A stretch of 19,791 nucleotides of DNA from Roseibacillus sp. (lineage in GTDB: Bacteria; Verrucomicrobiota; Verrucomicrobiae; Verrucomicrobiales; Akkermansiaceae): the NCBI GenBank assembly GCA_002723015.1, contig PBNG01000075.1:36626-56416 (forward strand), given 5' to 3'. Positions 1 through 8,208 of the stretch are shown in pieces. The position numbers and the translations under genes were made by a program. Positions within the stretch are counted from its first letter, which is position 1. Every line of letters starts with the position of its first letter. The notes beneath the pieces were generated by a model, which did not search any database, was not told the DNA's origin, and saw nothing but the letters and a program-made list of their open reading frames with translations.

Positions 1-2
1 GC

Positions 3-221
3 ACTGATGCCTGGATACGAGGCCTCCAATACGAGCTGAAGTATTCCACAGACATGGAAAACTGGCTCCCAGTTCCGTCTTCCGGTCCGATCCTCCGGAC
101 GATCAGCCCATACAACCCTTCCGTCCCCGGCTTCCAGAAGAGCGTCTGGCGATGGAACGTCGCCCACGATCGCCTCTTTATCCGGCTCCGGGCCTCCTTC
201 ATCACCCTCGCCCCGCTTTAA
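3..221 (+). CDS. C-terminal end of a secreted protein (partial, 5' end outside window)
   Basis: An open frame enters from the left edge and ends at TAA 219-221, giving the last 72 residues of a protein whose body lies outside the window. The visible part contains LQYELKYSTDMENWLPVP near its start and ends with LFIRLRASFITLAPL. This 'Y-x-(V/L)-x-(Y/x)-S-T-D-x-x-x-W-x-x-V ... F-(F/I)-R-L' pattern is the short beta-rich module often found near the C-terminus of exported Verrucomicrobia proteins, and a related copy occurs in the large protein at the right end of the window. The catalytic or binding part is not visible, so no function can be assigned. It converges with the dioxygenase-family gene on the other strand. 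The reading frame is well supported; the module identification is from memory of the pattern. Confidence 0.6.
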   Translation, partial: TDAWIRGLQYELKYSTDMENWLPVPSSGPILRTISPYNPSVPGFQKSVWRWNVAHDRLFIRLRASFITLAPL

Positions 222-297
222 TCCAGCCCCCGCGGGGCCACATGCACTCTGGGACGCTTTCTTCTTCTTGGTGGAAACCAACCCCTTCCAGATTCCC

Positions 298-323
298 TCG
301 TCCGGGGCAAACGCCCCGGACGA
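298..323. terminator. Strong GC-rich hairpin between convergent genes
   Basis: Perfect 11-bp inverted repeat: TCGTCCGGGGC (298-308), loop AAAC (309-312), GCCCCGGACGA (313-323). It lies in the 194-base gap between the end of the partial secreted-protein gene (+) and the end of the dioxygenase-family gene (-), the expected place for a bidirectional terminator. Neither side has a clear run of T, so it is not a textbook intrinsic terminator. It could act as a transcript-end-stabilising hairpin. The rest of 222-415 shows nothing recognisable. Confidence 0.5.
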
Positions 324-415
324 CTTATGTCCCGCGGCAAGGGCACCGGCAAACGCTTTCCTCGTTCCGCCGATCCTGCCAAACTTCCCTGATCTCCCGG
401 ATTTTCCGTAAGCCT

Positions 416-1219
416 CTAGGCCATGCTCCCGGGAAGAGCCTTGCCGGGCCGGAGGTCGATATAACCATTCTCTTTTGCCCCTCCCTGACCCCGGACCAGG
501 TAAACCGGAACCCAATGCTCCGAGGTATTCACCGTAACCGTGCGGGCATTCGCATAGCGCATGGTATAAGCCGCCCTTCGTCGGTCGCTGGTATTGGGCT
601 CACTCCCATGAAGGACATAGGAATCGTGAACGGAGAGACTCCCCGCTCGCATCTCGAGAGGAATCGCGCCTGCCGCCATGTCCGGCGTCACTTCGACAGT
701 GAGACCCAGAAGGTCGTTTTCGCCGGTAGAAACCTTGTCCATCTCCGGATATCCCTCATGGCTGCAGGGAATGACCTGCATGCACCCATTGGCGAGATCA
801 GCATCATCAATGGCAAGCCACACAGTACCCACGTCCGTTCCCTGAACAGAGTGCCAGTAGGTGTTGTCCTGATGCCAGGCCACCGGGAGACCATCACCGG
901 GACGCTTGGAGATCACATGGGACATGATGAGGATCAAGTCTGGTCCCAGAACCGCTTCAACCGCATCAAGGATCCGGGGGTGCCGGCAGAGTTCCAGCCA
1001 TGATGGATTGCCAGCGTGTGGCTCAGTCAGATACTCGGGGCGGGCAGGGACCTCCTGGTTTTCTCCATCCTTGTAGACAACCATGGTGTCTGGCATCGAG
1101 CGGACAAGGTCCTCCAGTTAGGCGTTGAGTTCCTGGACCTCCCCGGGATCCAGAATGTCCCTAAAAAGGCAGTAGCCCTCCGCATGATAATCTGCAGCGC
1201 TGGTATTGGGTTTCATCAT
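416..1219 (-). pseudogene. Phytanoyl-CoA dioxygenase (PhyH)-family gene interrupted by an in-frame TAA
   Basis: Fe(II)/2-oxoglutarate-dependent oxygenase of the PhyH family; substrate unknown. Read from ATG 1217-1219 (AGGA six bases upstream) the gene has 267 codon positions, the usual family length, but codon 34 is TAA (1118-1120). Residues before it (YHAEGYCLFRDILDPGEVQ...) are a typical PhyH N-terminus, and reading continues in the same frame after it (LEDLVRS, then MPDTMVVYKDG...). The metal-binding set is intact in the downstream part: HxD in WHQDNTYW (H116, D118), the distal histidine in VLHGSEPN (H204), then an RRR stretch that supplies the 2-oxoglutarate-binding arginine. Translation might restart at ATG 1094-1096, giving a 226-residue protein without its first helix and strand; GGAGG lies 14 bases upstream of that ATG. 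Alternatives are a recent nonsense mutation, a sequencing error, or stop-codon readthrough. It is downstream of the giant gene on the same strand after a 231-base gap with no obvious terminator. Confidence 0.75.
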
Positions 1220-1450
1220 AGTTGTCCTGTTTCTGTTCCCTGTTTCAGCCGCGTGGCAAATTGTCTCCTCCCGCTGACTGAGAACAGGTCCATCTGCGGC
1301 AGGGTGATCATGGATTCTTCTCCTTCTCTCCGGCAAAGACAACCTCAAGAGCCTTGGCAGCCTCCAGAGCTGAGCAACAGGAGCAACACTGCAATTGGTG
1401 CTGCCTTCCATCCGGATCTGGCTATCCCGCTCGTCATCAGTTTTTACTTA

Positions 1451-4400
1451 TCACTGCCCAGCCGGCTCTACTCCGAGGCTGGTCAGGAACGTCATCAGAT
1501 CTACCAGCTCATCCCGGCGCAAAGAGGCAGTCAGTCCCGGTGGCATCAGAGACACCGGACTGGTGTCTACCTTTGCCACGTCTCCGGCCGGGATGGAAAC
1601 CACTTTGCCTGAAGGGTCCCGTACTAACACCGAGGTATCCGTCTTCCGCTGTAGTAATCCGCTTACCACTGTTTGATCCTTGCGGGTGACTATCACTGTT
1701 TCATATCCCTGCTTGATGTCTGTACTGGGGTTAAGAAGGGACTCCAGGAGCGACTCTGGGGTCATATAGCTTCCAACGGTCGTAAGGTCCGGCCCAAGCT
1801 TTCCACCCTTGCCGCCAACCTGGTGACAGGTCGTACAAGCCATGGCGGTTCGCTGGTAGATCTGCCTCCCACGCTTGGCCGAACCCGACGTCAGCGCATC
1901 CGTGAGAAGTTTGCGACGGCTCTCGGGATCCATATCGGGGGAGAGCGTTTTAAGCCCTCCAGCCGTGTTGAGGGCAGCGAGAAGTCCCGGAATGTTTCGA
2001 CCCGATGCGGAAGCCGTGCGATTGGCTGCGAGTGCCACCGATTCGCTGATCTTTCGACCTGAGAGAGCCTTGGAAAGAAGCTCTGGTCCCTCTGGACGGC
2101 TGAGAAACGCTTCCACCAGAACGATCGCGAGCGCGGGATCCTTCAGCGAAACAAGCAGTGCTCCCGCCTGCACCGCAGTCGAGGAGGGATCCACCCGGGA
2201 AGAGGCCGCCACGGCCGCCACCCTCTGAAGATCCGCTTCGCTGGATCCAGCAAGCTGCTCGAGAAGATCCTTCGATCCGATTCGTGCGAGAGCGTCTGCC
2301 ATCGCTTCAGCCTCCTCGATAGTTTTTGAATCCTTTGCGCCTTTCGCCAGAAGATCCTCGGCGCTGCTTACCTTCCATGCACCACAAAGTCCGGCTGCGG
2401 CTATGCGGATGTCGGCCACCTTCGAGTTAAGAAACATCATGGCCCTGCTCTTGAGCGGCGGCTCTTTTGCATTGTAGCGAACTCCCTGCGCAATGGCCGG
2501 CAACCAGTCAGGATGGTCCTGAGCTTTCTGCAGAAGCTCCCCCATCTGCTCAGGCGACCCGAGGGAGGCGACCGTGGTAATCGCATTATTCAGGGCACTT
2601 CCCTTAAGCTGTCCTTCCGCGATAATTTCCGCGAGCCCGCCGATAGCCCTCTTGTCCTGCGCCTTATTCAAGGCATAGGAAAGACTGTTGGCATTACCAC
2701 CGAAAACTCTCTCTCCAGCCTGCAGGGCCGGCAACCAAGCGTCCCGGGTATCCCGCACTGCCATTTCGAGAGCAAAGTCGAGATTGAGGTCAACTTCATG
2801 ATCAAGCGCGCCAAGGACTACGTCACTGGCCTCCTTGGTTCCTAGATCACGGAGGGCACACACAGCCGCCAGTCGTACCCGGGGATGAGAATCCCCTACT
2901 GCCTTGGCAAGATGAGCGAGCCCATTTGAGGTCCTGCCCACTGCCCTCACCGCCGCCGCACGAATTCTTGGATCCGCGTCACGCAGCGGTGCATCCTCTA
3001 GACCATTGGCTTCCAGATTCAATGCATGCGCAAGCCAGAGAGCCTCCAGCAGGTGATGGCCATGAGCAGGATCAGTCTCATCGAGACTCTTGATCCACTC
3101 ATCAATCTCCTCCCGCGAGGTCTGGCGACGGACAAGCTCCCTGTTGGCCTGAGTCCGGGTATACTGCTCATCGGAGGTCAGGTGTTCAAAGAGCTGTGTA
3201 GTAGTGGCTTCCGCAATCACCGGCCATTCCAGGAGCGGCTGATCGATTGCCGTCAGGCGCCAGATCCGCCCGTGAGACTTATCCCGCAGGGGGTGGTGGA
3301 AATCCACTTCTCCGTGGTCAATAATCGGGTTGTACCAGTCAACGATATACACCGCCCCATCAGGCCCCATCTTGATATCGACCGGACGATAGGACCGGTG
3401 GCTCGAATGCAGAACCGTCTCGACTTCCTGTGACTTGAAGCCACTCCCGCTCTCCTCGATCGAATACCGTACTGTTCGGTTGGCACGAAAATCATTACCG
3501 AGAAGACTGCCATGCCATCGGGAGGGTATGTGCCGTCCGGTCATGAATTCCGCTCCTGTGTTCTTGGGTTTGCCGGGCACGAGTCCCCGTAGGACCCGTG
3601 GGGCTCCCACTGCCGTGCCAAAGGCCGAGCCAGGAAAGAGGTCGTGCGGGCCCTGGCCACCGGCACCGTCAGTTCCAAAACTGTTTCCGTGATAGTCAAG
3701 AGCATGACCCCAAGGATTGACCCGACCCCGGGAAAAGACATCGATCCTTTCAATTTCAGGACGGAATTTCCAGACTCCACTTCCGTTCAGTCGCCGGGGT
3801 CCGTGTGCAGTCTCGATGAAGCTGTTGATGTAGATTGACTGGGTGAAAAACATGTCTCCCCACGGAGACCAGCGCAAACCGTGAATCATGTGGTGAACAT
3901 CCGCATTACCAAAGCCTGAGAAGATCACCCGTTTTTCATCGGCACGATCATCCCCATCATGGTCAGCCAGAAAGAGAACCTCGGTCGTGCTGCAGACGTA
4001 GGCGCCCCCCTCCACCGGCATGACGGAATGGGGGACGGTCAACCCTTCTGCGAACACTATGTGCTTGTCCGCCACTCCGTCCCGGTCGGTGTCCTCAAGA
4101 ATGACGATCCGATCATTGGGAATTCTCCCTGGCTTGATGTGCGGGTAGGTTGAGGAGGTAGAGATCCAAGCCCGGTTATGCCGGTCCCAGTTCATGTTGA
4201 TCGGGTTGAAAATCACTGGATTCTTGGCCCACAGGTTGACCTTGAAACCTTCTGCCACCTTGAAAGCCTTGAGCTCCGCGGCAACATCAGGCGCCGGAAT
4301 ATTCTTGGGAACCTCGTGATCAGGATAGTCGCGCGGCGACTTCCATTGCCGGGAATCTTCCCGCTCGTAGCGGTGGGAGCGTGGCACCCGCAACTTGGCG

Positions 4401-6478
4401 ATGGCCTGCTCCTTACCTTTTACAAGCTCATCGAAGTCCTTCATCTCGTAGGCGAGATGTCCCATCTCGTGACGACGGAAGAGAAAGATGTAAGCCTTGT
4501 TGATCGGGTTCAACTTGTAGCGGTGCAGCTTGTTTTTCTCGATAATCACCTCCCGGAGAGTTTCTGCCTGATCGTGGTCAGGACCGGATCGGACCGCTCC
4601 TCCATCGCCCTCGGTGGACACCGACTTTCCGTCAATCCAGGTTCGGCCTGCACCCGCCCCGGCGGGCTTCCCCGAAGCCTCGAGCCGGGTCGGCAAAATG
4701 TGCCGGGTGAGATCATAGCGAAGTCCCAGTCTGGTCCGCTCAACATTCACCGGGGTGGCAGCCGCCCGCCCTCCAGAAACGCTTTCCAGTTCCAGTTTCC
4801 TGCCGAGATAGAGAGCCAGTTTCCGGTAACCTTCCTCCGTCAGATGAATCCCATTTTCATACAGCGCCGAAGGATCCTCCCCAAGAGGACTGGTATGAAA
4901 GAGATCCAACCCCGTGTGGTTGCGTTCCTTGCCCAAAGCAAGGATGAAATCACTTGCTTCGCCCAGTCTCTTATTTCGAGTCGCCACCTCATTTCCGTCA
5001 ATGACCGCACCGCTGGACACCTGTGCCAAGGGCGAGAGCAGGATCAGCTTGGCCCCGGTTTCTTCAAGTTCTTCCACCAGCCCGCGGTATCCCGCTTCAA
5101 ACCGCTTCCTCTTCTCATCGGTATCCGCAAATGCCGCTTCTGCTCCATAGCCTACGATGATTGTCGCCGGGTCGGTTTCGGCAAGTTGCGCTCTCAACTT
5201 CTCAAATCCAAATCCCCTCTGGTTCTTCGGGGGTTGCCATGACCGGGTGTTGTGGGCAGATCCAAACTCGCTTCGCGCCGTGCCAAAAACATCGTCAGCA
5301 GCCCAGCCCAGATTTCGGAAACTGATATCATGATGCGGCCAGCTGACCGTGGCGGCGTGCTCAAAATAACCATACTTATCCATCCGCGATATGAGGGTGC
5401 CTCCCACCAGGACCACCTGATTCTTCGGGAGACGCACCTCTCCGACAATCTCGTTATCCACGCTCCCGTCGAATCTCCAATACCCTGCCGGTAGTGGGAA
5501 GGACTCTCCCCGAGAACCTCCCGCCAGGCTGGCAACCTGCTGATTGCTAAGAGCCACCCCATGAACCTCCACCTCATCAATGGCACCCTCAAAAACTTCC
5601 TTGCCCGCACTGGATCCAAAAAACGCCGGGGCGCTTCCGTTCCCTCCCAGAGCTCCTCGCTGCGCCTTCTCGCCGATTTTCTGTCCATCAAGGTAGGTCC
5701 TCAGGTGCCGCCCATCATAGGTCACCGCCACATGATGCCACTTACCATCCCCGATCTTATCCCGATCACAGGGCACTCCGAATTCCAGATATTTTCCGCC
5801 AATGTTAAAGCCGCTCCAGAGTCCCCAGGGCCCTCCGTCAGCTCCCAACGCCAGCAGACGCCGGTCAGCACCGTCTTCCTTGCGGTAAATGGTCTGCCAT
5901 TCGTCCCCCAGCTTCTCCGGCCTGATCCAAGCTGCAATGGTCGTGGCATCTCTGGAGCGCAGTTGCTCATAGTCACTTGCCCATACCCGGACACCGGCTC
6001 CTGTGAAACGGAGGGCCTGTCCGATCCTGCCGTCCACGAAGTCCAGCTTTCCCTGGCTGCCCCCACCCCGGCGGACCCGCCGCTCGTTTGCAGCTGCGGA
6101 CGAGACCTTGAGAACACTTGGCTGGCTCCAAGAACTCGCCTGCTCCTTCGCGTCGAACACCCGGACCTTCCACCAGGCCGACATACCGGCAGACAACGCC
6201 TGGCCGCGGTATCGCACCATTCCCCCTTCCTCCATACCCTGCCGTGGACCACTATCCCACAGGTCACCAACTCCCGCAGCAAGTCGAGCCTCGCTGCTGG
6301 CGACCAGAACATGCCACGAAGTGAAGGGGCCTTCCTCCCAGATCAGGCCATACTCGTTCAGGACCAAACCCATCTTGTTGGCGAGAGGACGGGACTCAAG
6401 GCCCGTGGGGACGACTGGATTGGCGAATGCCAGCAAGCACGTGCCCAGAAGAAGGACGGAGAGAATGATGGGTTTCAT
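1451..6478 (-). CDS. Giant exported PVC-type heme/cytochrome c protein with rhamnosidase-N, LamG, SGNH-like and HEAT regions
   Basis: 1675 residues from ATG 6476-6478, chosen because it opens a signal peptide (MKPIILSVLLLGTCLLAFAN); the frame is open 32 codons further upstream but without such a sequence. Visible order: residues 22-127, Ig-like N-terminal domain of alpha-L-rhamnosidases (WHVLVASSEARLAA, GDLWDSG, AWWKVRVFDA); 143-322, LamG/concanavalin-like (WHHVAVTYDGRHLRTYLDG, GAIDEVEVHGVALS); 353-562, SGNH-hydrolase-like; ~730-1080, PVC-type propeller with DTDRDGVAD and DHDGDDRAD loops; ~1090-1500, HEAT-like helices; ~1535-1672, cytochrome c with CTTCH (1548-1552) and probable axial Met1645. 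Such proteins are thought to oxidise carbohydrates or related compounds in the periplasm and pass electrons to the fused cytochrome; the real substrate is unknown. The rhamnosidase-type and LamG parts suggest polysaccharide binding. No glycosidase catalytic domain is seen. The gene is divergent from the AbgT transporter, 89 bases away. Confidence 0.85.
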   Translation of the reverse strand: MKPIILSVLLLGTCLLAFANPVVPTGLESRPLANKMGLVLNEYGLIWEEGPFTSWHVLVASSEARLAAGVGDLWDSGPRQGMEEGGMVRYRGQALSAGMSAWWKVRVFDAKEQASSWSQPSVLKVSSAAANERRVRRGGGSQGKLDFVDGRIGQALRFTGAGVRVWASDYEQLRSRDATTIAAWIRPEKLGDEWQTIYRKEDGADRRLLALGADGGPWGLWSGFNIGGKYLEFGVPCDRDKIGDGKWHHVAVTYDGRHLRTYLDGQKIGEKAQRGALGGNGSAPAFFGSSAGKEVFEGAIDEVEVHGVALSNQQVASLAGGSRGESFPLPAGYWRFDGSVDNEIVGEVRLPKNQVVLVGGTLISRMDKYGYFEHAATVSWPHHDISFRNLGWAADDVFGTARSEFGSAHNTRSWQPPKNQRGFGFEKLRAQLAETDPATIIVGYGAEAAFADTDEKRKRFEAGYRGLVEELEETGAKLILLSPLAQVSSGAVIDGNEVATRNKRLGEASDFILALGKERNHTGLDLFHTSPLGEDPSALYENGIHLTEEGYRKLALYLGRKLELESVSGGRAAATPVNVERTRLGLRYDLTRHILPTRLEASGKPAGAGAGRTWIDGKSVSTEGDGGAVRSGPDHDQAETLREVIIEKNKLHRYKLNPINKAYIFLFRRHEMGHLAYEMKDFDELVKGKEQAIAKLRVPRSHRYEREDSRQWKSPRDYPDHEVPKNIPAPDVAAELKAFKVAEGFKVNLWAKNPVIFNPINMNWDRHNRAWISTSSTYPHIKPGRIPNDRIVILEDTDRDGVADKHIVFAEGLTVPHSVMPVEGGAYVCSTTEVLFLADHDGDDRADEKRVIFSGFGNADVHHMIHGLRWSPWGDMFFTQSIYINSFIETAHGPRRLNGSGVWKFRPEIERIDVFSRGRVNPWGHALDYHGNSFGTDGAGGQGPHDLFPGSAFGTAVGAPRVLRGLVPGKPKNTGAEFMTGRHIPSRWHGSLLGNDFRANRTVRYSIEESGSGFKSQEVETVLHSSHRSYRPVDIKMGPDGAVYIVDWYNPIIDHGEVDFHHPLRDKSHGRIWRLTAIDQPLLEWPVIAEATTTQLFEHLTSDEQYTRTQANRELVRRQTSREEIDEWIKSLDETDPAHGHHLLEALWLAHALNLEANGLEDAPLRDADPRIRAAAVRAVGRTSNGLAHLAKAVGDSHPRVRLAAVCALRDLGTKEASDVVLGALDHEVDLNLDFALEMAVRDTRDAWLPALQAGERVFGGNANSLSYALNKAQDKRAIGGLAEIIAEGQLKGSALNNAITTVASLGSPEQMGELLQKAQDHPDWLPAIAQGVRYNAKEPPLKSRAMMFLNSKVADIRIAAAGLCGAWKVSSAEDLLAKGAKDSKTIEEAEAMADALARIGSKDLLEQLAGSSEADLQRVAAVAASSRVDPSSTAVQAGALLVSLKDPALAIVLVEAFLSRPEGPELLSKALSGRKISESVALAANRTASASGRNIPGLLAALNTAGGLKTLSPDMDPESRRKLLTDALTSGSAKRGRQIYQRTAMACTTCHQVGGKGGKLGPDLTTVGSYMTPESLLESLLNPSTDIKQGYETVIVTRKDQTVVSGLLQRKTDTSVLVRDPSGKVVSIPAGDVAKVDTSPVSLMPPGLTASLRRDELVDLMTFLTSLGVEPAGQ

Positions 6479-6567
6479 GAGCGTGATTTTAAGAACGCTC
6501 ACAGGCTCAAGGAAAGCCCTCTTCCCGATAAATCCGCGCCTGTTCACCACAAACTCCGAGGTCAGGG
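6479..6567. promoter_or_regulatory. Divergent intergenic region with an inverted repeat next to the giant gene's start
   Basis: This 89-base gap must hold the promoters of the giant gene (-) and the AbgT transporter (+). GAGCGT (6479-6484) and ACGCTC (6495-6500) form a 6-bp inverted repeat with a 10-base AT-rich spacer (GATTTTAAGA), immediately before the giant gene's ATG. In its mRNA this would be a hairpin abutting the start codon; as DNA it could be an operator. For the transporter, GAGG (6558-6561) is a reasonable ribosome binding site six bases before ATG 6568. No clear -35/-10 pair was found. Confidence 0.4.
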
Positions 6568-8208
6568 ATGACAAGGAAGCCTTATTCCCCCAGCATGCCC
6601 GGGATGTCTACAGATTCTGCAATTCCAAGTGCGGAGAAACGTTCCGGTTGGCTCGACTGGATCGAGCGGGTGGGCAACCGCCTGCCGCATCCCATGTCGA
6701 TGTTCATCATTGGCGCCATAGCCGTCCTGGTGCTCTCCCAGATCGCCGACTTCGGCAACTGGTCTGCAGAGAAGACCGTTCTCCAGGAACACCCTGGAGG
6801 AACGACCACGAAAGAGGTGGTCGAGGTCACTGCCAAGGGCCTGCTCGTGGGCGATGGCGCGTTCTGGACGATCGACAACCTCGTAAAGAATTTCACCGGC
6901 TTCGCGCCGCTCGGAGTGGTCCTCGTGGGCATGCTCGGAATCGGGGTGGCCGAACGAAGCGGCGCCATCGGCGCCCTTCTCAAGGTGGGCATGCTCATCA
7001 CGCCGGCCCGCCTCCTCACCCCTGCCATGATCTTCATCGGGATCCTCTCCTCCATGGGACTCGATGCCGGCTACGTTGTCCTGCCTCCCATCGCAGCCGC
7101 CCTCTACAAGTCAGTGGGGCGTTCGCCGCTGGTGGGACTGGCTGCCGCCTTTGTTGGCGTATCCGCAGGTTTCAGCGCAAACCTGTTCATCACCGGCCTC
7201 GACCCCATGCTGGCGGAATTGAGTTCCGAGGGTGCACAAATTCTCGACTCCGGGCGCAGTGTCCCTGCCACCGCAAACTGGTGGTTCATGATTGTTTCCA
7301 CTATCTTACTCACTCTTGTCGGCTGGGGGGTCACGGCCTGGATTGTAGAACCGCGCTACGCCAACAGCAGCGCTGAAATGGGTGGCCCCTCCGCTCTGAC
7401 CGAGGAAGATCTCCAGGCTCGTAGCATCACCCCCGAGGAGAAGCGGGGTCTGAAGGCGGCCGGCGTGGTCCTCGGTATTTTTCTCGTCCTCCTTTTTCGC
7501 CTCGTCCTCCCCGAAGGCGCACCCCTTTCCGGAAAAGCTCACGCCCCCTACGACGACTTCGATCGCTGGGTGAAGGCCATTGTCCCCCTTCTCTTCTTCT
7601 GCTTTCTAATTCCCGGCGTCGCCTACGGGATCGCCGCCGGCAGGATCAGAAACGACCATGACGTCGCTAAGATGATGGGGAAGACCATGGCCGACATGGG
7701 CCCCTACATCGTTCTGGCCTTCTTTGCCGCCCAGTTCGTCGCCTTCTTCAAGGAATCGAACCTGGGAGAGATGATGGCCTTGTCTGGTGGAAAGCTTCTC
7801 GCCGCCGCCTCGTTGCCCTCCTGGCTTCTCATCGTAGGCTTCATCGTCCTCGTGATGTTCGCCAATCTCTTTATTGGTTCGGCTTCCGCCAAATACGGGT
7901 TCTTCGGCCCGGTTTTCGTGCCCATGTTCATGCAGGGCGCAAACATAAGTCCCGAGTTGACGCAGGCCGCCTACCGCGTCGGGGACTCCTGCAGTAACAT
8001 CATCACCCCGCTCAACCCATACATGGTCATCATCCTTGTCTTCATGCAGAAGTACATGCCCAAGGGCGGCATCGGGACCCTCATCGCCCTCATGCTTCCC
8101 TACGCCCTCGTCTTTGCGGTGGTGTGGACCGCGCTCCTCGTTCTCTGGATGATGACCGGGGTCGACCTCGGGCCGCAGGGGCCCTTGGAGTATAAGGTCA
8201 ACCCTTGA
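6568..8208 (+). CDS. AbgT-family transporter (p-aminobenzoyl-glutamate transporter-like)
   Basis: 546-residue polytopic inner-membrane protein of the AbgT family, known for uptake of p-aminobenzoyl-glutamate (AbgT) or sulfonamide efflux (MtrF, YdaH); which applies here cannot be decided. Family marks in order: WLDWIERVGNRLPHPMSMF before the first membrane helix; GVVLVGMLGIGVAERSGAIG; GLDAGYVVLPPIAAALY followed by GFSANLFITGLDPML; GSASAKYGFFGPVFVPMF (residues 437-454); and GDSCSNIITPLNPYM (472-486), where the family's conserved Asn and Pro residues lie. The length fits the family. The start at 6568 has GAGG six bases upstream; ATGs at 6595 and 6604 are possible alternatives and would shorten only the cytoplasmic N-terminus. 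Its stop codon overlaps the start of the downstream peptidase-like gene, so the two should be cotranslated. That context favours import of an amino-acid conjugate or small peptide for hydrolysis. Confidence 0.88.
   Translation: MTRKPYSPSMPGMSTDSAIPSAEKRSGWLDWIERVGNRLPHPMSMFIIGAIAVLVLSQIADFGNWSAEKTVLQEHPGGTTTKEVVEVTAKGLLVGDGAFWTIDNLVKNFTGFAPLGVVLVGMLGIGVAERSGAIGALLKVGMLITPARLLTPAMIFIGILSSMGLDAGYVVLPPIAAALYKSVGRSPLVGLAAAFVGVSAGFSANLFITGLDPMLAELSSEGAQILDSGRSVPATANWWFMIVSTILLTLVGWGVTAWIVEPRYANSSAEMGGPSALTEEDLQARSITPEEKRGLKAAGVVLGIFLVLLFRLVLPEGAPLSGKAHAPYDDFDRWVKAIVPLLFFCFLIPGVAYGIAAGRIRNDHDVAKMMGKTMADMGPYIVLAFFAAQFVAFFKESNLGEMMALSGGKLLAAASLPSWLLIVGFIVLVMFANLFIGSASAKYGFFGPVFVPMFMQGANISPELTQAAYRVGDSCSNIITPLNPYMVIILVFMQKYMPKGGIGTLIALMLPYALVFAVVWTALLVLWMMTGVDLGPQGPLEYKVNP

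Noticed and set aside
1220..1450. 231-base gap between the giant gene and the dioxygenase gene searched for a terminator, promoter or small RNA
   Set aside because: No convincing hairpin with a T run, promoter pair or conserved structure was seen; only the AGGA site close to the dioxygenase ATG is notable.
4178..5242. Long open frame (354 codons) on the plus strand
   Set aside because: It lies wholly inside the giant minus-strand gene, whose protein shows continuous recognisable domains there. The plus-strand translation has no family features and low-complexity codon use.
5561..6571. Long plus-strand open frame (336 codons) just before the transporter
   Set aside because: Antisense to the LamG and rhamnosidase-type parts of the giant gene; the translation has no recognisable motif or plausible start signal.
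6003..7376. Plus-strand open frame of 457 codons overlapping the 5' half of the AbgT gene
   Set aside because: A different frame from AbgT; rich in Arg, Pro and His with no hydrophobic segments, as expected of a GC-rich shadow frame.
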